In this document: positions 1-9,750 of the stretch, piece by piece
Numbering within the stretch: the stretch's first letter is position 1
Layout: each line of letters starts with the position of its first letter
Source of the DNA: Devosia sp.
GTDB taxonomy: Bacteria; Pseudomonadota; Alphaproteobacteria; Rhizobiales; Devosiaceae
Direction of reading: 5' to 3'
DNA length: 64,000 nucleotides
NCBI RefSeq assembly: GCF_028290625.1
Contig: NZ_JAQGJM010000024.1
Location: 62,001 to 126,000 of the forward strand
Notes under the pieces: generated by a model
What the model was told of the DNA's origin: nothing
Seen by the model: only the letters and a program-made list of their open reading frames with translations
Databases searched by the model: none
Position numbers and translations under genes: made by a program

Positions 1-1467
1 GACCCCTATGGCGGCGCCAGCCACGGCCCCGACGTGGGCTTTGCGGTGCCGGTATTCCTCGACAACCAGCTGATCGGCTGGTCCGTCACCACGGCGCACC
101 ATCTCGATATCGGCGCCTCCACACCCGGCAGCACCGGCATCGTGGATGCCGTCGATACCTATGCCGAGGGCCTGCAATTCAAGGCCATTAAGGTGGTGGA
201 AGCCGGCAAGCGCAATGAAGCGGTGTGGTCGATCCTGCGCGACAATATTCGCGCCTCGGCGCTGGTCGTGGGCGATATGGAAGCTCAGGTCCAGACGGCC
301 CAGATCGGCGCCGAGCGGTTCCTGGCGCTGGTCAACCAATATAGCCTCAAGACCGTCATGGATGCCTTCGAGGACCTGCTGGATTATTCCGAACGTCTGA
401 TGCGCACCGCGATCGCGGCCCTGCCCGATGGCGATTACGCAGCCACCACCTTCATCGACGGCTTCCTCGACGACGCCGATCCGACCCGCAAGGATTTGCC
501 GATCGCCGTAACCCTCAAGGTGCGCGGCGATAGCCTGACGGTGGACCTCACAGGCACGGCCCCGCAATTGCCCGACCGGCCGATCAACATGCCGCTGGTC
601 GGCACGGTCGATATTTCGATCTGGCTGACGCTGCGCTCGATCCTGCTGGATAGCGTGCTGTATGGCGCCATCCCCCAGAACGAGGGCCTGAGCCGTCCCA
701 TCACCATTGTGGCCCCGCTCGGCAGCCTTGCCAATCCGATCTTCCCGGCGCCGGTGATCGCCCGCTTCTGCCCTGGCAATGCGCTGGCCGATACGGTGAT
801 GAAGGCACTGGCCCAGGCGGTGCCCGAGCAGATTTCGGCCGGCATCGGCAATCTGCGCGTCGTCGCCTTTTCAGGCACCGAGGCCGGCAAGCAATGGGTG
901 CATATGGAAATTCTCGAGGGCAGCTATGGCGGCCGTTTCGGCTCGGACGGCATGGACGCCGTCGATACGCTGTTTGCCAACACCCGCAACAATCCGATCG
1001 AGGATATCGAGTCCCACCTGCCCATCCGAGTGGACCGCTATGAACTGCGCGAAAATTCGATGGCCGCCGGCCGCACACGTGGCGGCATCGGTACGATCCG
1101 CGAGTTCACCTTCCTGTCCGACGGAGCCTTCTCGGTCGAGGGCGATGGCCACAAGTACAAGCCTTGGGGCTATGACGGCGGCGCCGATGGTTACAATGCC
1201 TCGTTGCGGCTGATCCACAAGGCCGGCGGCGAAACGCAACTGGCCTCCAAGGTGCCCTATCACAAGATCAAGGCGGGCGATCACCTGATCTCGCAGGGCC
1301 CGAGCGGCGGCGGCTATGGCAATCCGCGCGAGCGCGATCCGGCCTCGGTCGTCTCCGACGTGCTGGAAGGCTTCATTTCCCCTGAGATTGCGGCCAACGA
1401 ATATGGCGTGGTGATCATCAACGGCACGCTCGACACCACCGCAACCCAGGCCCGCCGCTCGGCCTAG
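1..1467 (+). CDS. Hydantoinase B / oxoprolinase family protein (5' truncated by window edge)
   Basis: The frame is open from base 1 and encodes the C-terminal ~488 residues of a HyuB-type subunit. HyuB proteins are normally about 550-600 residues, so roughly the first 80 lie outside the window. Visible family features are the DPYGGASHGPDV stretch at the very start, the TxxxTDAP-like core at 170-200 and the glycine-rich C-terminal GPSGGGYGNPRERDP segment. HyuB works with HyuA in ATP-dependent opening of hydantoin or 5-oxoproline rings; acetone carboxylase subunits are related, so the substrate is not fixed. The HyuA partner would be upstream, outside the window. It faces the gene at 1538 convergently across a hairpin. 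Confidence 0.9.
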   Translation, partial: DPYGGASHGPDVGFAVPVFLDNQLIGWSVTTAHHLDIGASTPGSTGIVDAVDTYAEGLQFKAIKVVEAGKRNEAVWSILRDNIRASALVVGDMEAQVQTAQIGAERFLALVNQYSLKTVMDAFEDLLDYSERLMRTAIAALPDGDYAATTFIDGFLDDADPTRKDLPIAVTLKVRGDSLTVDLTGTAPQLPDRPINMPLVGTVDISIWLTLRSILLDSVLYGAIPQNEGLSRPITIVAPLGSLANPIFPAPVIARFCPGNALADTVMKALAQAVPEQISAGIGNLRVVAFSGTEAGKQWVHMEILEGSYGGRFGSDGMDAVDTLFANTRNNPIEDIESHLPIRVDRYELRENSMAAGRTRGGIGTIREFTFLSDGAFSVEGDGHKYKPWGYDGGADGYNASLRLIHKAGGETQLASKVPYHKIKAGDHLISQGPSGGGYGNPRERDPASVVSDVLEGFISPEIAANEYGVVIINGTLDTTATQARRSA

Positions 1468-1510
1468 AAACACTGATACCGGCTGTCGCCCTGCCCGGCG
1501 ACGCCGGGGT

Positions 1511-1536
1511 GGGGTCGCGCCCCAAGGCGCGGCCCC
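1511..1536. terminator. Hairpin between convergent genes
   Basis: GGGGTCGCGCC pairs with GGCGCGGCCCC across a CCAA loop: an 11-bp stem with one G-T pair. It sits between the stop codons at 1467 and 1538, where a bidirectional terminator is expected. There is no strong T-run on either side. Confidence 0.55.
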
Positions 1537-1537
1537 T

Positions 1538-2695
1538 TCACCCCTCGAGAAATTCCCGCCAGCGCCGCACCAGATAACTGTGCTCGTCCATGAAGGCGTT
1601 CCACACCCGCACCCGCGACATGCGCTCGAAATAGGAGCCGCCCTCGCGCACTTCGCCCGGCGCGATGGCGGCTGCGCCCGTCGGATCGGTCAGCGTGGTT
1701 TCGGCGGGCTTGCCGGCATACCAATAGTCCCATTCCGCAGCGCTCAAATGCGGGCGCACCAGATCGGGCAGCACGAAGTAATAGCCCTGCCGGGCCACGA
1801 TGGCCCCGCCTTTCCCGTTCATCCACCAGTTCAGATAGGCGTAAGCCGCGTCCAGTTGTTCGCCCTGGGCAGCCGAGGAAATGCACAAATCGACGTGCCA
1901 GCCGCGATAGCCTTCCTGCGGCACGGCGCAGATCACCGGGATGCCCTGGCGCCGCAACACGGCGATGGCGGGCGAAAACATCGATTGCAACACAGCTCCG
2001 CGTTGCATCGACCGCGCCGCATCCTGATAATTGCCCCAGATAGTCTTGAAGTGGCCAATCTTCTTTTTGTGCAACAGGATGTCGACCACCAGATCGATCT
2101 CCTCGATGGAAAGGTTGCCCACATCGGCAAAACTCACGCCCTCCGCCGCCTCGACCGCCAGCGCCGCCTCGATCATGCCCAGCACCGGGTCGCTCATGAT
2201 AGCGACGCGGCCCTGCAGGCGCGGATCGAGCAGCCAGCCCCAGCTATTAGGGGTCCCCTCGGGCCATTCCTTGAGCGCCGAGGGCAGATAGCCGAACGCG
2301 TCCACGCCATGCAGCAGCGGCAGCATGACGACTTCGTCGCTGGGCGTCGCGCCGAGCAGCCCTGACGGCTGGCGGAACAATTGGTCGAACACCGAGCCGA
2401 TGGCGCGCACATCGCCCTGCCGCGCCAACGCCTTGCCCTTGATCTGTGCCCCATTATGAATACGCCGCAGGTCGATCGCCTGGATCGCACGAGCCGTCCA
2501 GACCAGATCCACCGTATGCCACTGGTGATAGACATCGAAGGTGTCGGGCCGCGTCACCACGCGTTGCAGGCCCTTGACGCTGTCGATCAGCTCGAACTCG
2601 ATATCGAAATCGAGATCGCGCGCCGCCGCCTCGAGCACCGGCTTGGGCAGCACTTCGCTGCGGCCGATAACCCGCAACTTGGTCCGAGGCGCCAC
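1538..2695 (-). CDS. PotD-like solute-binding protein lacking a signal peptide
   Basis: The 385-residue product resembles spermidine/putrescine- and iron-type ABC solute-binding proteins (PF13416-like), with a FDVYHQWHTVDLVW segment near residue 52 and lobe-like sequence throughout. The N-terminus (MAPRTKLRVIGRSEVL) goes directly into the first beta strand, and there is no Sec or Tat signal. As written the protein stays in the cytoplasm. Its GTG start shares one base with the TAG stop of the GntR gene at 2695-3693, so the two are probably translationally coupled. No permease or ATPase gene is adjacent. It could be a cytoplasmic ligand sensor acting with the regulator, or an exported protein that lost its signal. 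The fold assignment is firm; the function is unknown. Confidence 0.7.
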   Translation of the reverse strand: MAPRTKLRVIGRSEVLPKPVLEAAARDLDFDIEFELIDSVKGLQRVVTRPDTFDVYHQWHTVDLVWTARAIQAIDLRRIHNGAQIKGKALARQGDVRAIGSVFDQLFRQPSGLLGATPSDEVVMLPLLHGVDAFGYLPSALKEWPEGTPNSWGWLLDPRLQGRVAIMSDPVLGMIEAALAVEAAEGVSFADVGNLSIEEIDLVVDILLHKKKIGHFKTIWGNYQDAARSMQRGAVLQSMFSPAIAVLRRQGIPVICAVPQEGYRGWHVDLCISSAAQGEQLDAAYAYLNWWMNGKGGAIVARQGYYFVLPDLVRPHLSAAEWDYWYAGKPAETTLTDPTGAAAIAPGEVREGGSYFERMSRVRVWNAFMDEHSYLVRRWREFLEG

Positions 2696-3693
2696 TAATG
2701 CACCCGCGTCAGGTAAGGGGATATTTCGGGGGCATCGAACACCGACAGGACCTTGAGTCGCGCCCGCGCCCGCGCATGGTCGGCGTCAAGATGATGCCGC
2801 ATCGCCACCAGCGCGCCTTCGCTGTCGCCCAGCAGCATATGATCCAGCACCAAGGCATGCTCGCGCAGCATGTCGGTCTCGTCATGCACACCGATATAGG
2901 TGCCGAACAGGCGATTGATCACCAGCGAGATCTGGCTCAGCCGCACCGCCTGCGCCAACCGTTTGTTGCGCAGGGGTCGCAGGCATTCGATGTGCAAATC
3001 GGCCTCGATCCGGTCCACCGATGCCTGGGACATGGCGCCCGCCTGTGTCAGTGCGGCATTCAGGCTGGCGCGCGCCGCAAGAGCCGCTTTCTGATCCAGA
3101 TAGGCCATCGCCGCCGCCAGCGCGCTCGGCTCGATCAGCCGGCGCACTTCATGAGCCTCGTCCAGCATGCGCGCGCCAAAAGGCCCCGCAATCCAATGGG
3201 ACGAGCGATCCTTGGCGATCAGCCCGCGCGCATCCATGCGCGACAGCACATCGCGCACCACGGTACGGCTGACGTCGAAATAGTCGCCGATCGAGGCCTC
3301 CGAAATCTGGAAGGTGCCGAACGGGATGCAGTTCATCACATCGGCTTCGACGGCTTCAAAAATCCGTTCCCAGCTCGCCTGGCCCAGGCTGCTGCCCAGT
3401 TCTTCCGGCAGGTCGAGTGTAAGCCGGTGTAGATTGGTGCGCCCCGGCGCCTGCGCCAGCGCGCCCTGCCCCACGACATAGCCTTGCGAGCTGAGCGCCG
3501 TCACCACGCCGTCCTGCGCCAAAAGCTCCAGCGCCCGCTTGACCGGCGGCCGGCTAACCCCCAGCCGGTCCGCAACCGCCGAGGTCAGCAGCCGCGTTCC
3601 CGCCGGCAAATTCCCCTGAGCGACGTTGCTCGCAAGGACTTCGCGCACGATTTGATAATAAGGCTTGGCCGCACCAGATTCGGATTTCTTCAT
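2695..3693 (-). CDS. GntR-family regulator with two winged-helix domains and an FCD domain
   Basis: The 332-residue protein has a GntR winged helix at about residues 12-75 (SAVADRLGVSRPPVKRALELL), a second complete one at about 107-170 (EASIGDYFDVSRTVVRDVLSRM), then an FCD ligand domain at about 178-310 with the usual EHALVL...HHL histidines. FadR/FCD regulators are normally 220-250 residues with one DNA-binding domain, so the extra module is real and unusual. It is the first gene of a two-gene unit with the signal-less binding protein. Targets are unknown; the sugar-acid genes upstream on the same strand are one possibility. Confidence 0.85.
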   Translation of the reverse strand: MKKSESGAAKPYYQIVREVLASNVAQGNLPAGTRLLTSAVADRLGVSRPPVKRALELLAQDGVVTALSSQGYVVGQGALAQAPGRTNLHRLTLDLPEELGSSLGQASWERIFEAVEADVMNCIPFGTFQISEASIGDYFDVSRTVVRDVLSRMDARGLIAKDRSSHWIAGPFGARMLDEAHEVRRLIEPSALAAAMAYLDQKAALAARASLNAALTQAGAMSQASVDRIEADLHIECLRPLRNKRLAQAVRLSQISLVINRLFGTYIGVHDETDMLREHALVLDHMLLGDSEGALVAMRHHLDADHARARARLKVLSVFDAPEISPYLTRVH

Positions 3694-3785
3694 CGCCGGT
3701 TAGCATAATCTACAACAACACATCCGCGAAGAACGATAGCGATCATTTTCAGCGGCCGAGGCCCATCTGTCGACGACGTGGCAAT

Positions 3786-3811
3786 GAGGCTCGAGCTGGT
3801 GCTCAAGCCTC
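3786..3811 (-). terminator. Stem-loop downstream of the uxuA/SDR operon
   Basis: GAGGCTCGAGC and GCTCAAGCCTC form an 11-bp stem with one mismatch and a TGGT loop, 32 bases past the SDR stop codon on the minus strand. No T-run follows, so termination efficiency is unclear. The rest of 3694-3843 holds the upstream region of the GntR gene. Confidence 0.45.
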
Positions 3812-3843
3812 ACCACCTGTAGTTTCGGTGGCGATGCGATTTC

Positions 3844-4686
3844 CTACCGCGCTTGCACCATTGCGGCGTCGTGGTTCCAGCCGAGCAGGCGTTCGGCCTT
3901 GGCCGAGCTGAAGAAGCTGCTCAACCCGCTCAGGTCCCCGGTGACGGGAATGTCGGGGAAATAGCGTGCCGCGAGGTCGAGACTCGGCACTTCCACGGTC
4001 GTGGTCGGCGAGACGATGTAGAACACCTCGTGCCCTTTGAAGGTGGAATTCACGCTGCGCAGGCATGCGTCGGCGGCGGCGTTGAGGTTGGTCCAGGCCC
4101 AGAGGTGTTTATCGACATTGGGACCGTGGGCCGGATAGACCCGCGCCGCCATTTCCCGCTCCGGCACCACGTAGTGAAACCGCATGCTGGCGATGGTCAT
4201 GCCGTCGTAGCGGCGCACGAAAGCGTCCGCCTGCTGCTCGCAGATCCATTTCGAGAGGCTATAGGGGTCTTCACTGTAGTTGGCGTGGGTCTCGTCAAGC
4301 GGGAAGAAGTCATAGCGCGGGTGCCGGCTATAGGCGTGGCCGATAGCGTTGACGCTGGAGGCCTGGCAAATCCGCATGATGCCGTTTTCGGCGGCAGCGC
4401 GAAGGGCATTGTAGCTACCAACGACATTGTTGTTGTGCACGACATGATCGGGTTGCCGGCCGGGCGAGGGAATGGCCGCCATATGGATCAGCGCGTCGCA
4501 GCCGGCGAACGCCGCTACCAGGGCGTCATAGTCGTCCATTTCGGCCTGGATGAAGGTGACGGAATCCGGCAGTTCCTCGTGCTTGGGCACGCGGTCGATA
4601 CCCACGATGCTGTGGCCCTGCGCCACGGCGAGCGCGGCAATGCCGCGGCCGACCCGGCCGCTGGCTCCGGTCAAGGCAATCTTCAT
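3844..4686 (-). CDS. Extended SDR, NAD-dependent epimerase/dehydratase family
   Basis: 280 residues. The nucleotide-binding TGASGRVG motif is at 6-13, the catalytic Ser at about 111 (CQASSVNA) and the YxxxK pair at Y142/K146 (YSLSK). Extended SDRs of this size act as sugar epimerases, dehydratases or uronate dehydrogenases. Its ATG overlaps the TGA of the mannonate dehydratase gene by four bases, which ties it to sugar-acid metabolism; hexuronate oxidation or a keto-acid step is a reasonable inference. It is the last gene of the operon that starts with the binding protein at 11541. The exact reaction cannot be read from the sequence. Confidence 0.85.
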   Translation of the reverse strand: MKIALTGASGRVGRGIAALAVAQGHSIVGIDRVPKHEELPDSVTFIQAEMDDYDALVAAFAGCDALIHMAAIPSPGRQPDHVVHNNNVVGSYNALRAAAENGIMRICQASSVNAIGHAYSRHPRYDFFPLDETHANYSEDPYSLSKWICEQQADAFVRRYDGMTIASMRFHYVVPEREMAARVYPAHGPNVDKHLWAWTNLNAAADACLRSVNSTFKGHEVFYIVSPTTTVEVPSLDLAARYFPDIPVTGDLSGLSSFFSSAKAERLLGWNHDAAMVQAR

Positions 4687-5654
4687 GAAGCGCTCCCGCT
4701 GTAGACGGCTTCCTGCAGGCCGCGGATATAGCCGATGGCATAGAGCCGCCCGAACGCCGAATAGCCGGCATTGGCATTGCTGTCGCCCTCGACCGTCGGC
4801 ACATGATCGGGTCGCAGCACGCCATCAAAACCGATGTCCCGATAGGCTTTCATGCAGGCCAGCATGTCGGTCTTGCCGGCGTCGTGCCAGGTTTCCTCGA
4901 ACTTGGTGGGCACGCCGCGCACGTCGCGGAAGTGGATGAACGAAATCTTCTTGCCGAACTTGCGGATTTCACGCGGCAGGTCGTCGGTCATCAGGGTGAA
5001 ATTGCCCTGGCACAGCGTGATGGTGTTCATCGGGCTGGGGACCAGTTCAATCAGGCGCTGGTAGTTTTCGATCGAGCGCATGATGCGCCCCACGCCACGG
5101 ATCGGCGACAACGGGGGATCGTCCGGATGCATGGAGAGTTTGACCCCCGCCCGCTCGGCGACCGGCAGCACCTTGCGCAGGAAATAGTCGAGGTTGGTCC
5201 ACAGAGCCTCCTCATCGATCGGTGGCTCCTTGGTCAGATCGGCGGGCACGTCGTTGATGTCAAAACTGGTCACCACCGAGCCACCGCGCGACGGCGTGGC
5301 CATATTGGTGCGCACCCAGTTGAAATCGGTCATCCACTCGTAGCACCAGACGGGAATGCCGAGCTTGCCCATGCTTTCGAGCAGGTTGCAGACCACGGCG
5401 ATCTCTTCGTCGCGACCGGGCAATCCGCGCTTGGCCTTATTGAGCGGTGGGCGGGACTCGATAACACGCAGCTCAAAACCGGCGTCCTCATAGACCTGCT
5501 TCATGCGCTGGAGCGGCGCAAGATCGCCAACGGTCTCACCCGCCTGCAGCGTATCGAATGGCAGCCCGCCTACGGCGAGATTGACGCCCGCCTGCTGGGC
5601 AAGCTTCCACACCGGGGACGGCGCCGGGGAAATGAATTCGGCAATTTCGAGCAT
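4683..5654 (-). CDS. Mannonate dehydratase, UxuA family
   Basis: 323 residues. UxuA dehydrates D-mannonate to 2-keto-3-deoxy-D-gluconate in the cytoplasm. The metal-binding residues of the family are in place: H176 (SMHPDDPP), C215 (TLCQGN), H241 (FIHFRDV) and D283/H284 (RPDHVPT). E. coli UxuA is longer (about 394 residues); shorter members like this are common. It lies 66 bases downstream of the ABC ATPase gene on the same strand and overlaps the SDR start by ATGA, so import and catabolism appear co-transcribed. A second UxuA homologue sits at 18465-19514; the two differ around the Cys ligand and may prefer different epimers. Confidence 0.87.
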   Translation of the reverse strand: MLEIAEFISPAPSPVWKLAQQAGVNLAVGGLPFDTLQAGETVGDLAPLQRMKQVYEDAGFELRVIESRPPLNKAKRGLPGRDEEIAVVCNLLESMGKLGIPVWCYEWMTDFNWVRTNMATPSRGGSVVTSFDINDVPADLTKEPPIDEEALWTNLDYFLRKVLPVAERAGVKLSMHPDDPPLSPIRGVGRIMRSIENYQRLIELVPSPMNTITLCQGNFTLMTDDLPREIRKFGKKISFIHFRDVRGVPTKFEETWHDAGKTDMLACMKAYRDIGFDGVLRPDHVPTVEGDSNANAGYSAFGRLYAIGYIRGLQEAVYSGSAS

Positions 5655-5720
5655 AAAACCTCACTCAGCAAAGACTGGCGCGTGGCCGTGGACGACCATG
5701 CATAAGTTGGGATGATTTGA

Positions 5721-6717
5721 TCAGGCCGGCAGCAGTTCGGAAAGCCGCTCGGCCACGATCTCGGGCTGTTTGTCGTGCAGGTAGCACGCAGCGGCCTGAC
5801 TGGGGTTGATCTGGAACAGCGGCGGACGCGTCTTGCAAATCTCCATCGCCTTCGGACACCGTGCGCGGAACGGGCATCCGGTGCTGACGCTATCGGCCTC
5901 GCGCGCAATGATCGGGTGTTCGCCCCAGCGCTGGTTCAGATTGGGCCACGGGATCGAATCCACCAGAAGCTGGGTATAAGGATGCTGCGGCGACTTGATC
6001 ACCGCATCGACGTCGCCGGCCTCCATCACCCCGCCGCGATAGAGCACGATGATCGACTTGGCGATGTGATAGGCCGTGGTCAGGTCATGGGTGATGTAGA
6101 TGATCGACACGCCATGGTCGCGCTGCAAATTGCGCAGCGTTTCCAGGATATTGGCGCGCAACGAGGCGTCGACCATCGACACCGGTTCGTCCGCGATCAG
6201 CAGGCGCGGCTTGAGCAGCAGGGCGCGCGCGACGTTGATACGCTGACGCTGGCCGCCCGAAAGCTGGTGCGGGAAACGCCCGAGAATGTCTTCGGGGCGC
6301 AGGCCGACGGCGGTCAGCGCCTCCTCCATGCGATTGCGTGCATCGGTCTTATTGCGGGCCAGCTTGAACCGCTTGATCGGCACAGTGAGCAGATGATCGA
6401 CGGTGTAGAACGGATTGAAGACGGCAAAGGGGTCCTGGAACACCGCCTGCACTTCGCGGCGATAGGCCAGGCGGTCCTTGCCGGTGAGACCGGCAATGTT
6501 CTTGCCGCGGTAGAGGATTTCCCCGGTCGTCGCGGTGATGAAACCCAGCAGCAGCATGGCAAGCGTGGTCTTGCCGCTGCCGCTCTCGCCGGCCACCGTC
6601 ATGATGGTCGGCTCGTCTTCCTTGAGGGTCAACGAGATATCGCGCAGAGCGATATTGGCATGCGGGCTGATGATGCCGCGCTGGTAGACCTTGGAGACGT
6701 TCTTGAGTTCGAGCAGG

Positions 6718-6725
<8 letters not shown>
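5721..6725 (-). CDS. Peptide-type ABC transporter ATP-binding protein (OppF/DppF-like)
   Basis: 334 residues from the ATG at 6725, preferred over an upstream in-frame start because MSNLLELKNVSKVY is the normal family N-terminus and gives an 8-base overlap with the preceding gene. Walker A is GESGSGKT at 46-53, the signature is LSGGQRQR, Walker B is LLIADEP, and the C-terminal oligopeptide/dipeptide extension has HPYTQLL and a cysteine-containing CPFRARC segment. It is the second ATPase of the importer encoded from 11541 downward. Downstream uxuA and SDR genes suggest a sugar-acid or uronide substrate rather than peptides. Confidence 0.92.
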
Positions 6726-7770
<1,045 letters not shown>

Positions 7771-7773
7771 TGT

Positions 7774-8670
7774 CTATTCCGACCTGCGTACGCGGGGATT
7801 GGCGAGTTCGTCGAGGCCCATATTCACCAGGGCAAGCGCGCCCAGGATCAGGATCATCGCGAAGGCGGGCTCCAGAGGCCACCACCACCAACCGTTGAAG
7901 AAGGCACCCTGGCTTTGCGCGGCCCAGATGATATTGCCCAGCAGCGGTTCGCGCAGCGGCCCGAGGCCGAGAACGGCCAGGTAGAACGAGGCGAACACCG
8001 CCGAAAACACCTGGCCGACAAAGGCCGCGGCGATGAACGGCAGCAGATTGGGCAGAATTTCGCGGAAGATGATGCCCATGTCGCTGACGCCGGAGAGCTT
8101 GGCGACGGCAACGAATTGCCGCTCCTTCATGGTCATCACCTGGGCGCGGATCACCAGGGTCGGCCCCATCCATGCAAGCATGGCAACGATGAGGGCCATG
8201 GTGAAGATGGTCACGTCGCGCTTGTCGAGCGAGCCGGCCACCACGACCTGGATCAGCAGCACCGGGATCGGCGTCAGGATCTGGCAGATAGTGCGAACGG
8301 TCGAGTCGACCCAGCCGCCAAAATAGGCCGAGGTGAACCCCAGGACCACGCCGACTAGCGTGCCGATGCCGCCGGCGAGCAGGCCTATGAAGGCGGTTTG
8401 CCACATGCCCACCACCATGGCCGCCAGCAGGTCGCGGCCGAAGAAATCGGTGCCGAACGGATATTTGAGGCTCGGGGCCTGCTTGAGGCCGGCCGACAGC
8501 GGATAGGCATGCTTGGGATTAACCACCATCAGGCCGATCACTGTGAACAGAAACAACGCGACGAGAATGATGACCCCGAGCGCCAACCCCTTGTTGCGGC
8601 GCAGATAGCGGAAGAACAGGACGACATTGCTGGGCTGGTTGACGGGGGAAACCATGGTGATGTTTGCCAT
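7774..8670 (-). CDS. Peptide-type ABC transporter permease (DppC-like)
   Basis: 298-residue inner-membrane protein. One hydrophobic helix lies near 28-50, then the periplasmic FGTDFFGRDLLAAMVVG motif typical of DppC/OppC, then a block of helices with the cytoplasmic ATPase-contact (EAA) loop around QFVAVAKLSGVSDMGIIFREILPN. It is separated by nine bases from the DppB-like gene and by three from the ATPase gene. It forms the channel with the permease at 8680. Confidence 0.92.
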   Translation of the reverse strand: MANITMVSPVNQPSNVVLFFRYLRRNKGLALGVIILVALFLFTVIGLMVVNPKHAYPLSAGLKQAPSLKYPFGTDFFGRDLLAAMVVGMWQTAFIGLLAGGIGTLVGVVLGFTSAYFGGWVDSTVRTICQILTPIPVLLIQVVVAGSLDKRDVTIFTMALIVAMLAWMGPTLVIRAQVMTMKERQFVAVAKLSGVSDMGIIFREILPNLLPFIAAAFVGQVFSAVFASFYLAVLGLGPLREPLLGNIIWAAQSQGAFFNGWWWWPLEPAFAMILILGALALVNMGLDELANPRVRRSE

Positions 8671-8679
8671 GATGATCTC

Positions 8680-9678
8680 CTAATTGGCCCGAATTCGGGG
8701 ATCGAGCAGCGGGTAGACGAACTCGAGGATCGTCATCAGCGCCGCGATGGCGATGGTGATGAAAATCACGATGCCATAGATTACCGGGAAGTCGTTGGCG
8801 CGGATGGCCAGGTTCAACGCCGTGCCAATGCCCGGCAGGCCGAATATGCCTTCGACGATCACCGCCGAGGTGATGACGGTGCCGAGCGCCAGCGCAAGGC
8901 CGGTCACCTGCGGCAGCAGGGCGTTCCGAAGGTAGTAGTCCCTGAAGATGCGCCCCCCGGTCAGTCCCTTATGCTCGGCGAAATTGACGTAGTCCTCGCC
9001 TTGTATGGTGATGCCCATGCCGCGCATGGAGAGCACCCAGCCGCCCACCGAACCGAAGATCAGGGCCAGCGCGGGCAGGATTTGGTGCTGCATCAGGTCG
9101 AGGAAGAATGACCAGGACCAGGTCGGCACGATGCCAGCCGAGTAGGCACCGCCGAGCGGCAGCCATTTCAGGCGGAAGCCGATGAAGAACAGCAAGAGAA
9201 TGCCCATGATCACCGGTGGCACGCCGGTCAGCAGGATGAATGGTGTCGCGAGGGAACGGAGCCAGCCCGGAGCCTTGGGCCAAGCCGCAACTGCGCCAAG
9301 CAGGGTTCCGAGGACAAAACTGACAACGGTGGTGACCAGCAATAGCCCGATGGTCCATGGCAGCGCCTGGGCGATGACCTCGGTTGCGGTGGATGGATAT
9401 TTGCTGAGCGAGTAGCCGAAATCCAACCGCGAGATATTGCCGAGATACTGCCAGTATTGCTCCAGCATCGGCTTATCGAGGCCGAACTGCTGCTGCATGG
9501 AGGCGATCATTTTTTCAATATCACCGGGCGAGAAACCGCCGGTGCGGGCCAGTTCGCCGAAGCGTTCGCGAATGGCGTTGCGCGATGACAGGCGCGGAAT
9601 GAAGAACACTATGGTCGAGGCGGCCCAGACGACCAGGACGAAAAACAGCAGGCGTTTCACGACGATCTTGAAGTTCAA
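8680..9678 (-). CDS. Peptide-type ABC transporter permease (DppB-like), probable TTG start
   Basis: 332 residues if started at the TTG at 9678, giving LNFKIVVKRLLFFVLVVW, the normal cytoplasmic-then-helix start of DppB/OppB. An in-frame GTG at 9726 would put the start inside the loop of a strong hairpin and add 16 non-family residues, so I rejected it. No ATG is available. The rest shows the DppB layout with the EAA loop at EDYVNFAEHKGLTGGRIF and the C-terminal segment YPLLDPRIRAN. A weak start after the stem-loop suggests the permease is made at lower levels than the binding protein. Confidence 0.85.
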   Translation of the reverse strand: MNFKIVVKRLLFFVLVVWAASTIVFFIPRLSSRNAIRERFGELARTGGFSPGDIEKMIASMQQQFGLDKPMLEQYWQYLGNISRLDFGYSLSKYPSTATEVIAQALPWTIGLLLVTTVVSFVLGTLLGAVAAWPKAPGWLRSLATPFILLTGVPPVIMGILLLFFIGFRLKWLPLGGAYSAGIVPTWSWSFFLDLMQHQILPALALIFGSVGGWVLSMRGMGITIQGEDYVNFAEHKGLTGGRIFRDYYLRNALLPQVTGLALALGTVITSAVIVEGIFGLPGIGTALNLAIRANDFPVIYGIVIFITIAIAALMTILEFVYPLLDPRIRAN

Positions 9679-9712
9679 TGGACTAATCCCGAAAGGTCTT
9701 GGCCGGCAGGAG

Positions 9713-9739
9713 GGGTTACGCGCCACCGGCGCGTAACCC
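9713..9739 (-). terminator. Strong stem-loop between binding-protein and permease genes
   Basis: GGGTTACGCGCC (9713-9724) and GGCGCGTAACCC (9728-9739) are perfect 12-bp complements around an ACC loop, 12 bases past the binding-protein stop. There is no T-run. In SBP-first operons such hairpins protect the upstream mRNA or partly terminate, raising binding-protein output relative to the permease. Confidence 0.7.
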
Positions 9740-9750
9740 TGGAGTGCGGA

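Noticed and set aside
9679-9726. GTG start for the DppB-like gene inside a hairpin
   Set aside because: It would sit in the stem-loop and add 16 residues foreign to the family; TTG 9678 fits better.
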